From Gammaproteobacteria bacterium (GTDB taxonomy: Bacteria > Pseudomonadota > Gammaproteobacteria > Xanthomonadales > Xanthomonadaceae): a stretch of DNA of 13,468 nt. The stretch spans positions 1 through 13,468 of the forward strand of contig JAAZHF010000263.1 in the NCBI GenBank assembly GCA_012510865.1. Direction: 5' to 3'. Shown here in pieces: positions 1 to 7,638 of this stretch; position 1 is the first letter of the stretch, and every line of letters starts with the position of its first letter. Position numbers and translations under genes: made by a program. The notes beneath the pieces were generated by a model. The model searched no databases. It saw only the letters and a program-made list of their open reading frames with translations, and had not been told where the DNA came from.

Positions 1-497
<497 letters not shown>

Positions 498-549
498 CGC
501 ATCGACGACGGTGCAGCCCGTGCCCGCCCACTGACGAACCGACCACCAC

Positions 550-572
550 GGCCCGCGCCGCTTGCGCGGGCC
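550..572 (+). terminator. Hairpin between acyl-CoA dehydrogenase gene and gdhB
   Basis: A perfect 9-bp stem, GGCCCGCGC against GCGCGGGCC, encloses the loop CGCTT. It is followed only by TCATT rather than a real T run. Its place 52 bases after the acyl-CoA dehydrogenase stop and about 20 bases before the gdhB start suggests intrinsic or hairpin-assisted termination. It could also lie in the gdhB leader. Confidence 0.65.
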
Positions 573-593
573 TCATTGCATCCGGATGACGAC

Positions 594-3500
594 ATGAGTA
601 CCCCAAGCAAGAAGGCCCCCGCCCGTACCACCCGTGCAACCGGCGCCGCCGCGGGCAAGCCCCGCGCGCCGGTCGCTGTCGCCCGCTACGACGACGCGCT
701 GCTCGAGCCGGTCCTGGCCGCGGTGCGCAAGCGCGTGGGCCGCAGCGGCGGCGACGATGCCACCGCCTTCGCGGCGGCGTTCTACAAGCGCATGGGCGAC
801 GACGAGGTCGTCCTGCACGAGCCCGACGGCTGGGCCGCGCTGGCCACCGATTTCCTCGCCTTCCTCGGCAAGCGGAAGCGCGGGACCGCCAGCGTGCGGC
901 TGTTCAACCCGACGCTGGCCAGCCATGGCTGGGAGACCCAGCACACCGTGCTGCAGATCGCCAACGACGACATGCCTTTCCTGGTGGATTCGGTGACCAT
1001 GGCGCTCGCCGACCTCGGGGTGGGCGTGCACGTGCTGGGCCATCCGGTGCTGGCGCTCGAGCGCGACCGCGCCGGACGGCTCACCGGCGTGGGCAAGGGC
1101 AGCGCCGAGTCGCTGATGCACCTCGAGATCGACCGCCAGTCCCCCGAGGGCTGTGCCCGGATCGAGGCCGCGGTGCGCGCCGTGCTGGAAGACGTGCGCG
1201 TCATCGTCGAGGACTGGATCGCCATGCGCACGCGGATGGAGGAGGTGGCCGACGGCCTCGCGGGCGGGCCGCTGCCGGTGTCCGACGCCGAGCGCGCCGA
1301 GATCCAGGCCTTCCTGCGCTGGGCCGCGGACAACCACTTCACCTTCTTCGGCTACCGCGAGTACGAGGTCGTCAAGAAGGGTCGCGACGAGGTCCTGCAG
1401 GCGGTCGAGGGCAGCGGCCTGGGCCTGCTGCGCGGCCGCGACGTCGGCAAGCCGCGCCTGCTGCGCACGGTGGGCGCGCAGCGCACCGACCGCACGGTCG
1501 AGCCGCTGATCCTGACCAAGACCAACGCCCGCTCGACCATCCACCGCCCCGGCTACATGGATTACATCGGCGTGCTGGGCTTCGACCGCACCGGCGGCAA
1601 GGCCGTGGCCGAGAAGCGCTTCCTGGGCCTCTACACGTCCAGCGCGTACAACCGCCGCCCCTGGGACATCCCGATCGTGCGCGTGCGCCACGAGCAGGTG
1701 ATGAACGCCTCCGGCCTCGTGGACACCGGGCACAGCGGCAAGGCGCTCAAGCACATCCTCGAGACGCTCCCGCGCGACGAGCTGTTCCAGGCCTCGAGCG
1801 CCGAGCTGCAGCGCGTGGCCAGCGGCATCCTGGGCCTGCAGGAGCGCGTGCGCAGCAGGCTGTTCCTGCGCCGCGACCACTATGGCCGCTTCTACTCGGT
1901 CCTCGCCTACGTCCCGCGCGACCGCTACAACACCGAGGTCCGCCTGCGGGTCGAGGCGATGCTCAAGGAGGCGCTGGGGGCCGACCACGTGGACACCAGC
2001 GTCAGCCTCGGCGAGTCGCCGCTGGCCCAGCTGCACATGCTGGTGCGCCCGCGCACCGGCGAGGCTGTCGAGGTCGACGAGTCCACCCTGCAGGCGCGGT
2101 TGTCCGCGATCGTGCGCAACTGGCAGGACGACCTGCGCGAGACCCTGATCGACGCCCACGGCGAGGCCCGCGGCCTCGCGCTCGCCGCCGGCTGGGCGCG
2201 CGCGCTGCCGGTGCAGTACATCGAGCGGGTGACGCCGGCGATCGCCGCCATGGACGTGGCCCAGCTCGACGCCCTTGACGGTGCCGACGACCTGCGCCTG
2301 AGCCTTCACCGCGCGGTCCTCGACCAGCCGGGCGAGGGCCCGCTGCGGCTGAAGCTGTACCGGGCCGACCACGACGTGCCGCTGTCGGACGTGCTACCGA
2401 TGATGGAGAACATGGGCCTGCGCGTGATCGCTGAGCACCCGCACCGGGTCGAGTCGCAGTCGTCGCCGGGCGAGGCCCCCAGGGTGGCCTGGATCCAGGA
2501 CTTCGAGGTCGAGGTCGTCGGGGGCGCAGAACCCGACGCCGGGCGCTTCGAGGAGGCGTTCTCGCGCATCTGGCGCGGCGACGCCGAGAACGACGGCTTC
2601 AACCGCCTGGTGGCGGCGGCCGGCCTGGACTGGCGCCAGGTCTCGATGCTGCGCGCCTACTGCAAGTACATGCTGCAGGTCGGCGCGCCCTTCTCGCAGA
2701 GCTACGTCGTAGCCACCCTGGTGCGCTACCCCGAGCTGGCGCGCCAGCTGGTCGCGCTGTTCGAGGCGCGCTTCGACCCGCGCGCGGAGAAGGGGCGCAA
2801 GGCCGCCATGGCCGCGGCCAACGGCAGCATCCGGTCCATGCTGGATCGCGTCGCGAGCCTCGACGAGGACCGGATCCTGCGCGGCTACGTGGGGGTGATC
2901 GAGGCCACGCTGCGCACGAACTACTACCAGGTCGACGCCGAGGGCGCGCCCAGGGACTACATCGCCTTCAAGTTCGATTCGGCCCTGGTGCCCGACCTTC
3001 CCAAGCCGCGCCCGTACCGCGAGATCTTCGTCTGCGGCCCGCGCGTCGAGGGCACCCACCTGCGCTTCGGCCCGGTCGCGCGCGGCGGCCTGCGCTGGTC
3101 CGACCGGCGCGAGGACTTCCGCACCGAGGTCCTGGGCCTGGTCAAGGCGCAGATGGTGAAGAACACGGTGATCGTGCCGGTCGGCTCCAAGGGCGGCTTC
3201 ATCGTCAAGCGGCCGCCGGCCGGCGGCGACCGCGACGCGCTGCAGGCGGAAGGCATCGCCTGCTACCGGCGCTTCATCAGCGGCCTGCTCGACCTCACCG
3301 ACAACCTGTCGGTCGACGGCGAGGTGCTGCCGCCCGCGAACGTGGTCCGCCATGACGACGCCGACCCGTACATGGTGGTGGCGGCGGACAAGGGGACCGC
3401 GTCGTTCTCCGACATCGCCAACGGCATCGCCCGCGAATACGGCTACTGGCTCGACGATGCCTTCGCCTCCGGCGGCTCGGTCGGCTACGACCACAAGGGC

Positions 3501-5480
3501 ATGGGCATCACGGCTCGTGGCGCCTGGGAGTCGGTCAAGCGCCACTTCCGCGCGCTCGGCCACGACACCCAGAAGCAGGACTTCACCGTGGTCGGCATCG
3601 GCGACATGTCCGGCGACGTGTTCGGCAACGGAATGCTGCTGTCGAAGCACATCCGCCTGGTCGCGGCGATGGACCACCGCCACATCTTCGTCGATCCGGA
3701 CCCGGATTCGGCGGTGTCCTACAGGGAGCGCCAGCGCCTGTTCAAGGTGCCGCGTTCGAGCTGGGACGACTATGACAAGTCGCTGATCAGCAAGGGCGGC
3801 GGCGTGTTCCCGCGCAGCGCCAAGTCGATCGACGTGTCGCCCGAGATGCGCCGGGCGCTGGGCCTCGACGAAGGCGTCACCTCGCTCAGCCCCAACGAGC
3901 TGATGTCGGCCGTGCTCAGGGCGCCGGTCGACCTGCTGTGGAACGGCGGCATCGGCACCTACGTCAAGGGCAGCACCGAGAGCCACGCCGACGTCGGCGA
4001 CCGCGCCAACAACGCCATCCGCGTCAACGGCGGGGAGCTGCGCTGCCGCGTGGTGGGCGAGGGCGGCAACCTGGGCATGACCCAGCGCGGCCGCATCGAA
4101 GCCGCACAGGCCGGGGTCCTGCTCAACACCGACTTCATCGACAATTCCGCGGGCGTGGACACCTCCGACCACGAGGTGAACATCAAGATCCTGCTCAACG
4201 CCCAGGTGCAGGCCGGCAAGCTCAAGGTCGAGGAGCGCAACCGCCTGCTCAAGGAGATGACCGACGAGGTCGCCGCCCTGGTGCTCAACGACAACTACCG
4301 CCAGAACCAGGCGATCAGCCTGATGGAGCGGATGAGCGTGCCGCGCCTGGGGTCCAAGCAGCACTTCATCCAGGTGCTGGAGGCGCAGGGACGGCTCGAC
4401 CGCCAGATCGAGTACCTGCCGACCGACGCCGAGTGCGCCGAGCGCAAGGCGCGCAACCAGGGCCTGACGCGGCCGGAGCTCGCGGTGCTGCTGTCCTACG
4501 CCAAGCTGACGGCCTTCGAGCAGTTGCTCGAGTCCGACATCCCGGAGGACCCGTACCTGTCGCGCGAGCTCCAGCGCTATTTCCCGAAGCCGCTGCAGGC
4601 ACGGTACGCCAGGGCCATGGAACAGCACCGCCTCAAGCGCGAGATCATCGCCACGGCGGTGACCAACTCGACCATCAACCGGATGGGCGCGACCTTCCTG
4701 CTGCGCATGCAGGAGGACACCGGGCGCACGCCGGCCGAGGTCGCCAAGGCCTACACCGTGACCCGGGAGACGCTGGAGGCGCGTTCGCTGTGGGCGCAGA
4801 TCGACGCGCTGGACGGCAAGGTCGCCGAGTCGGTGCAGATCGATGCGCTGCAGGTGATCTGGTCGCTGCAGCGGTCCTTCACCCGCTGGCTGCTGTCGCG
4901 TCCGGGCGAGCTGCCCGACATCTCCAGCGCGGTCGAGCGCTACCACGGCGGCTTCCAGGCCATCCGCGCCGGGGAAGGCATCCTGACCGACGGCCAGCGC
5001 CCGGCCTACGAGCAGTCGCTTGCCGACTGGAAGGCCAAGGGCATGCCCGACGACCTCGGCGGCCAGCTGGCGGCGCTGCCCTACCTGGAGGCCTGCCCCG
5101 ACATCATCGAGCTGGCGCGCGAGCGCAAGCGGAAGCCGGTGGACGTCGCCCGGGCGCACTTCCGCCTGGCCGAGGCCCTGGACCTGCCGTGGCTGGTGCA
5201 GCAGATCGACGCGCTTCCCGTCGATGGACGCTGGCACGCGGTCGCCCACGGGGCGCTGCGCGACGAGCTGGCGGCGCGGCACAGGGCCCTGGTGGGACAG
5301 GTGCTGTCGATGCCGGGCCGCGACGCCGACGCCAAGGTCGCGCAGTGGCTCCGCCGCGACGACGCCGCGCTGAAGTTCACGCTCGGGATGCTCTCCGAGC
5401 TGGCGGCGCAGAAGACGCTCGACTATCCGACCGCATCGGTGGCCGTCCGCCGCCTGGCGCAGCTGGCCAGCGCCAGCTGA
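594..5480 (+). CDS. gdhB: NAD-specific glutamate dehydrogenase, large (GDH-180 class)
   Basis: This enzyme interconverts L-glutamate with 2-oxoglutarate and ammonia using NAD, mainly in the catabolic direction, in the cytoplasm. The protein is 1628 aa, as expected for the very large class (called gdhB in Pseudomonas aeruginosa, gdhZ in Caulobacter). The long N-terminal half is the regulatory region of this class. The catalytic core begins near residue 820: [19 protein letters not shown] starts at 831, lysines of the active-site region lie at 851, 856 and 866 (GSKGGF), the nucleotide-binding motif [14 protein letters not shown] spans 1000-1013, [10 protein letters not shown] is at 1116 and [11 protein letters not shown] at 1184. 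The C-terminal helical domain completes the family pattern. I chose the ATG at 594; a TTG at 576 is in frame but adds only six residues. There is no good Shine-Dalgarno, only a weak GGA about 8 bases before the ATG. No frameshift or missing motif was seen. Confidence 0.96.
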   Translation: MSTPSKKAPARTTRATGAAAGKPRAPVAVARYDDALLEPVLAAVRKRVGRSGGDDATAFAAAFYKRMGDDEVVLHEPDGWAALATDFLAFLGKRKRGTASVRLFNPTLASHGWETQHTVLQIANDDMPFLVDSVTMALADLGVGVHVLGHPVLALERDRAGRLTGVGKGSAESLMHLEIDRQSPEGCARIEAAVRAVLEDVRVIVEDWIAMRTRMEEVADGLAGGPLPVSDAERAEIQAFLRWAADNHFTFFGYREYEVVKKGRDEVLQAVEGSGLGLLRGRDVGKPRLLRTVGAQRTDRTVEPLILTKTNARSTIHRPGYMDYIGVLGFDRTGGKAVAEKRFLGLYTSSAYNRRPWDIPIVRVRHEQVMNASGLVDTGHSGKALKHILETLPRDELFQASSAELQRVASGILGLQERVRSRLFLRRDHYGRFYSVLAYVPRDRYNTEVRLRVEAMLKEALGADHVDTSVSLGESPLAQLHMLVRPRTGEAVEVDESTLQARLSAIVRNWQDDLRETLIDAHGEARGLALAAGWARALPVQYIERVTPAIAAMDVAQLDALDGADDLRLSLHRAVLDQPGEGPLRLKLYRADHDVPLSDVLPMMENMGLRVIAEHPHRVESQSSPGEAPRVAWIQDFEVEVVGGAEPDAGRFEEAFSRIWRGDAENDGFNRLVAAAGLDWRQVSMLRAYCKYMLQVGAPFSQSYVVATLVRYPELARQLVALFEARFDPRAEKGRKAAMAAANGSIRSMLDRVASLDEDRILRGYVGVIEATLRTNYYQVDAEGAPRDYIAFKFDSALVPDLPKPRPYREIFVCGPRVEGTHLRFGPVARGGLRWSDRREDFRTEVLGLVKAQMVKNTVIVPVGSKGGFIVKRPPAGGDRDALQAEGIACYRRFISGLLDLTDNLSVDGEVLPPANVVRHDDADPYMVVAADKGTASFSDIANGIAREYGYWLDDAFASGGSVGYDHKGMGITARGAWESVKRHFRALGHDTQKQDFTVVGIGDMSGDVFGNGMLLSKHIRLVAAMDHRHIFVDPDPDSAVSYRERQRLFKVPRSSWDDYDKSLISKGGGVFPRSAKSIDVSPEMRRALGLDEGVTSLSPNELMSAVLRAPVDLLWNGGIGTYVKGSTESHADVGDRANNAIRVNGGELRCRVVGEGGNLGMTQRGRIEAAQAGVLLNTDFIDNSAGVDTSDHEVNIKILLNAQVQAGKLKVEERNRLLKEMTDEVAALVLNDNYRQNQAISLMERMSVPRLGSKQHFIQVLEAQGRLDRQIEYLPTDAECAERKARNQGLTRPELAVLLSYAKLTAFEQLLESDIPEDPYLSRELQRYFPKPLQARYARAMEQHRLKREIIATAVTNSTINRMGATFLLRMQEDTGRTPAEVAKAYTVTRETLEARSLWAQIDALDGKVAESVQIDALQVIWSLQRSFTRWLLSRPGELPDISSAVERYHGGFQAIRAGEGILTDGQRPAYEQSLADWKAKGMPDDLGGQLAALPYLEACPDIIELARERKRKPVDVARAHFRLAEALDLPWLVQQIDALPVDGRWHAVAHGALRDELAARHRALVGQVLSMPGRDADAKVAQWLRRDDAALKFTLGMLSELAAQKTLDYPTASVAVRRLAQLASAS

Positions 5481-5489
5481 GGAACGGTC

Positions 5490-5519
5490 CCTCCTCCCCC
5501 GCGCGCCCGGGGGAGGAGG
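5490..5519 (+). terminator. Strong hairpin after gdhB
   Basis: A perfect 12-bp stem, CCTCCTCCCCCG against CGGGGGAGGAGG, with a six-base loop (CGCGCC) begins nine bases after the gdhB stop. No T run follows, so it is not a textbook intrinsic terminator. It probably ends or stabilises the gdhB transcript ahead of the separate nadK promoter. The 3' arm carries GGGGGAGGAGG but lies too far (28 bases) from the nadK ATG to act as its ribosome site. Confidence 0.7.
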
Positions 5520-5535
5520 CGGCTTCGAAGGGCGC

Positions 5536-5541
5536 TATGCT
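5536..5541 (+). promoter_or_regulatory. -10-like box for leaderless nadK transcript
   Basis: TATGCT matches the sigma-70 -10 consensus at four of six positions, and exactly six bases separate it from the nadK ATG. Transcription would then begin at or next to the A of the ATG, giving a leaderless mRNA. No Shine-Dalgarno is present at a useful distance and no clear -35 was found. The same arrangement precedes the next gene, which supports it. Confidence 0.6.
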
Positions 5542-5547
5542 TGGGCC

Positions 5548-6333
5548 ATGACCGGATCCCCACGCATCGCCTTCCTTGCCAGCCCGACGCCGGACGCGCA
5601 GGCCGCGCTTGCGCGCTTCGTGGAGCGCCACGGCCAGCGCGCACCCGAGGAGGCGGACATCATCTGCGCACTCGGCGGCGACGGCTTCATGCTGCAGACG
5701 CTCCATCGCCACGGCGCGCTCGGCAAGCCGGTGTACGGACTCAAGCTGGGCAGCTTCGGCTTCCTGATGAACCACCACCAGGGGGAGGGCGGCAGCGTGC
5801 CCGACCTTCTCGCGCGCCTGGAGGGCGCCGAGCCGGCGGTGCTCCGGCCGCTGGAAATGGTTGCATCGACGGAGTCCGGGGCCAGCGTCGGCTCGCTGGC
5901 CTACAACGAGGTCTCCCTGCTGCGGCAGACCCGCCAGGCCGCCCACGTGTCGATCGAACTCAATGGCCAGGTGCGCCTGGACGAACTGGTCTGCGACGGC
6001 GTGATGCTGGCCACCCCGGCCGGCAGCACCGCCTACAACTACTCCGCCCACGGCCCGATCCTGCCCCTGGGCAGCAGCGTGGTGGCGCTGACGCCGATCG
6101 CGGCGTTCCGGCCGCGGCGCTGGCGCGGTGCCCTGCTGCGCGCCGATACCGTGGTGCGCTTCCGCGTGCTCGATCCCTACAAGCGCCCGGTCAGCGCGAC
6201 CGCCGACTCGCACGAAGTGCGCGACGTCGTCGAGGTCACCATCCAGGAGTCGCGCGACCGCACCGTGACCCTGCTGTTCGATCCCGAGCACAACCTGGAA
6301 GAGCGGATCCTCAGCGAGCAGTTCGAGGCCTGA
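5548..6333 (+). CDS. nadK: NAD kinase
   Basis: NAD kinase phosphorylates NAD with ATP (or polyphosphate in some members) and is the only route to NADP. The 261-aa cytoplasmic protein is at the short end for bacterial NadK. The diagnostic motifs are present: ALGGDGFML with GGDG at residues 43-46, the AYNE motif (N120, E121) that contacts nicotinamide nucleotide, and [20 protein letters not shown] from 150, the hallmark NAD-binding and glycine-rich segment. The short N-terminal half before GGDG resembles the compact form common in several proteobacteria. The ATG at 5548 is chosen because it lies six bases after a -10-like box and because [18 protein letters not shown] starts the first beta strand as expected. 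The gene lies 67 bases after gdhB behind a hairpin, so it probably has its own promoter. Confidence 0.95.
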   Translation: MTGSPRIAFLASPTPDAQAALARFVERHGQRAPEEADIICALGGDGFMLQTLHRHGALGKPVYGLKLGSFGFLMNHHQGEGGSVPDLLARLEGAEPAVLRPLEMVASTESGASVGSLAYNEVSLLRQTRQAAHVSIELNGQVRLDELVCDGVMLATPAGSTAYNYSAHGPILPLGSSVVALTPIAAFRPRRWRGALLRADTVVRFRVLDPYKRPVSATADSHEVRDVVEVTIQESRDRTVTLLFDPEHNLEERILSEQFEA

Positions 6334-6369
6334 GCCCGGCGCGTCTCGCCGCCTGCGACCCACGTCGCG

Positions 6370-6375
6370 CATACT
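6370..6375 (+). promoter_or_regulatory. -10-like box for leaderless 5'-nucleotidase transcript
   Basis: CATACT (four of six matches to TATAAT) ends six bases before the ATG at 6382, the same spacing as in front of nadK. No Shine-Dalgarno is seen in the 48-base gap and no convincing -35. A leaderless transcript starting at the ATG is the simplest reading. Confidence 0.55.
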
Positions 6376-6381
6376 CCCCGC

Positions 6382-7290
6382 ATGCCATCCGACGTCCTTC
6401 CGCCGCTGACCGTCGCCATCTCCTCGCGGGCGCTGTTCGACCTCGAGCACAGCCACGCGGTGTTCGAGAGCGACGGCATCGAGGCCTACGCCGAGCACCA
6501 GCGGGCCAAGGAGGACGAGATCCTCGAGCCGGGGATCGCCTTCCCGCTGGTGCGCAAGCTGCTCGCGCTCAACCAGGGCGCGCCGCCCGACGCGCCCAGG
6601 GTCGAGGTGATCCTGCTGTCGCGCAACTCCGCGGACACCGGCTTGCGCATCTTCAACTCCATCCAGCACCACGGCCTTGCCATCGCGCGCGCCACCTTCA
6701 CCTCCGGCGAGCCGACCTGGCCCTACATCCGGCCCTTCGGCGCCCAGCTGTTCCTGTCGGCCAACCCGGAGTCGGTGCGAGCGGCGCTGGAGAACGGCGT
6801 CGCCGCGGCCACCATCCTCCCCGCGCGGGCTCCCGCGCACCGCCACGACCAGCTGCGCATCGCCTTCGACGGCGACGCCGTGATCTTCGGCGACGAGGGC
6901 GAGCGGGTTTCGCGGGAAAGCGGGATCGAAGCCTTCCACCGGCACGAGCTCGAGCGCGCGCGCGAGCCGCTGTCGGGCGGACCCTTCTGGGGCTTCCTCG
7001 ACGCGCGGCACCACCTGCAGGCGGCATGGCCACCGGGCGATGCCTCGCCGATCCGGACCGCCCTGGTCACGGCGCGATCGGCGCCGGCGCACGAACGCGT
7101 CATCCGCACCCTGCGCGAATGGGGCGTGCGCCTGGACGAAGCGCTGTTCCTGGGTGGTCGTCCCAAGGGGCCGTTCCTGGACGTCTTCGGCGCCGACATC
7201 TTCTTCGACGATTCGCAGCACAACATCGAATCGGCGCGCCAGCACGTGGCCACGGGCCACGTGCCACACGGGGTGTCGAATTTCGGCTGA
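6382..7290 (+). CDS. Cytosolic 5'-nucleotidase, cN-I type (PF06189 family)
   Basis: The 302-aa protein resembles vertebrate cytosolic 5'-nucleotidase I, which removes the phosphate from AMP and other nucleoside monophosphates using a haloacid-dehalogenase-like fold and magnesium. Landmarks in order are VAISSRALFDLE at residues 11-22, LLSRNSADTGLR at 78-89, FLSANPESV at 124-132, the very characteristic FDGDAVIFGDEGE at 162-174 and FFDDSQHNIESA near the C-terminus (274-285), where the paired aspartates suit metal binding. No signal peptide or membrane segment is present, so it is cytoplasmic. The ATG is fixed by the -10-like box six bases upstream and by the first motif starting at residue 11. 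It lies 48 bases after nadK on the same strand. Substrate preference (AMP, IMP or a deoxynucleotide) cannot be told from sequence. Confidence 0.9.
   Translation: MPSDVLPPLTVAISSRALFDLEHSHAVFESDGIEAYAEHQRAKEDEILEPGIAFPLVRKLLALNQGAPPDAPRVEVILLSRNSADTGLRIFNSIQHHGLAIARATFTSGEPTWPYIRPFGAQLFLSANPESVRAALENGVAAATILPARAPAHRHDQLRIAFDGDAVIFGDEGERVSRESGIEAFHRHELERAREPLSGGPFWGFLDARHHLQAAWPPGDASPIRTALVTARSAPAHERVIRTLREWGVRLDEALFLGGRPKGPFLDVFGADIFFDDSQHNIESARQHVATGHVPHGVSNFG
7242..7264. repeat. Perfect 10-bp inverted repeat upstream of the tmm promoter
   Basis: GCACGTGGCC is followed after the three bases ACG by its exact complement GGCCACGTGC. Each arm contains the palindrome CACGTG. It lies in the last codons of the 5'-nucleotidase gene, with its centre about 86 bases before the predicted tmm transcription start, a distance compatible with an activator site. 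It could instead be an mRNA hairpin near the end of the nucleotidase message. Confidence 0.6.
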
Positions 7291-7301
7291 GTCGCCGCGC
7301 C

Positions 7302-7321
7302 GCCGGGCCCCGGGGGCCGGC
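7302..7321 (+). terminator. GC-rich hairpin after the 5'-nucleotidase gene
   Basis: GCCGG at 7302-7306 pairs with CCGGC at 7317-7321, with two further C-G pairs inside after one mismatch. It starts 12 bases after the stop codon and has no T run. It may end the nucleotidase transcript, and it lies directly before the tmm extended -10, where it occupies the -35 position. Confidence 0.4.
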
Positions 7322-7323
7322 TG

Positions 7324-7332
7324 TGCTAGTAT
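7324..7332 (+). promoter_or_regulatory. Extended -10 promoter for the tmm leader
   Basis: TGCTAGTAT is a TGN extended -10 with a hexamer (TAGTAT) matching consensus at four of six positions. The expected start is near 7339. The -35 region is pure GC with no match, as is usual for extended -10 promoters. This is the only good promoter candidate between the 5'-nucleotidase and tmm genes. Confidence 0.55.
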
Positions 7333-7338
7333 CGCCGT

Positions 7339-7638
7339 CGTTACGCGCAATTCGCCGCAAATCGCTTCTGTTTGATTCAGGTTTGCGGCCCTGTGGCCGC
7401 CTGCGGCCTCTCGCATCCGCGCGAACTCCATGCCCGGTATCGGCAGGAACGGAGCCATGCTCCGGTCGGCAGTCCGACGTGCCTTTCCAGCGATCCATCG
7501 GGTGCAGCCCGCTGCAGCCGGGCTCCCGTGCGCCTCCGGGATGTCCACTCGACGTCCCGCCGGCGCGTTCCCGCGCGACGTTTTCGCGCCTGGCCACGCT
7601 GCGAACGGCGCGTGCCGTGAAAGGAGATGACACATCCC
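7339..7638 (+). promoter_or_regulatory. Long structured 5' leader of tmm (possible regulatory RNA)
   Basis: About 300 nt separate the predicted start from the tmm ATG, and no convincing gene lies in them. The stretch holds many short-loop stems: 7355-7363 with 7380-7388 (9 bp, one G-T), 7385-7390 with 7395-7400 (GCGGCC/GGCCGC), 7450-7455 with 7459-7464 (CGGAGC/GCTCCG), 7465-7469 with 7474-7478 (GTCGG/CCGAC), 7506-7511 with 7519-7524 (AGCCCG/CGGGCT), 7537-7545 with 7551-7559 (9 bp, one T-G), 7573-7578 with 7584-7589 (GCGCGA/TCGCGC) and 7605-7609 with 7614-7618 (ACGGC/GCCGT), the last directly before the ribosome site. I do not recognise a known riboswitch core. It could be a regulatory leader, a separate small RNA, or a GC-rich spacer whose pairing is partly chance. 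Confidence 0.5.
7621..7626 (+). promoter_or_regulatory. Ribosome binding site of tmm
   Basis: AAGGAG is a strong Shine-Dalgarno 12 bases before the ATG at 7639. It abuts another in-frame ATG at 7627, which is therefore too close to be used. This decides the start codon. The spacing of 12 is on the long side. Confidence 0.75.

Noticed and set aside
2394..5282. Long open frame on the minus strand opposite gdhB, and a second one at 573-2372
   Set aside because: Both lie opposite codons with strong third-position GC bias, and their translations are repetitive in Gly, Val, Ala, Arg, His and Asp with no recognisable domain. The plus-strand frame is a complete, well-conserved enzyme.
7627..7629. 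Upstream ATG as start of tmm
   Set aside because: It directly abuts AAGGAG with no spacing, and the family N-terminus begins at the ATG four codons later.
7430..7630. Possible small protein (66 aa) inside the tmm leader
   Set aside because: It has no Shine-Dalgarno, its third codon positions are visibly less GC-biased than in neighbouring genes, and it would end on the tmm ribosome site. Paired RNA stems explain the sequence better, although a leader peptide cannot be fully excluded.
7339..7638. A known riboswitch (cobalamin, SAM, glycine, guanidine, c-di-GMP, yybP-ykoY) or a tRNA in the leader
   Set aside because: I looked for the conserved core sequences of these classes and for a tRNA T-loop and acceptor stem and did not find them. 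A covariance-model search would be decisive.
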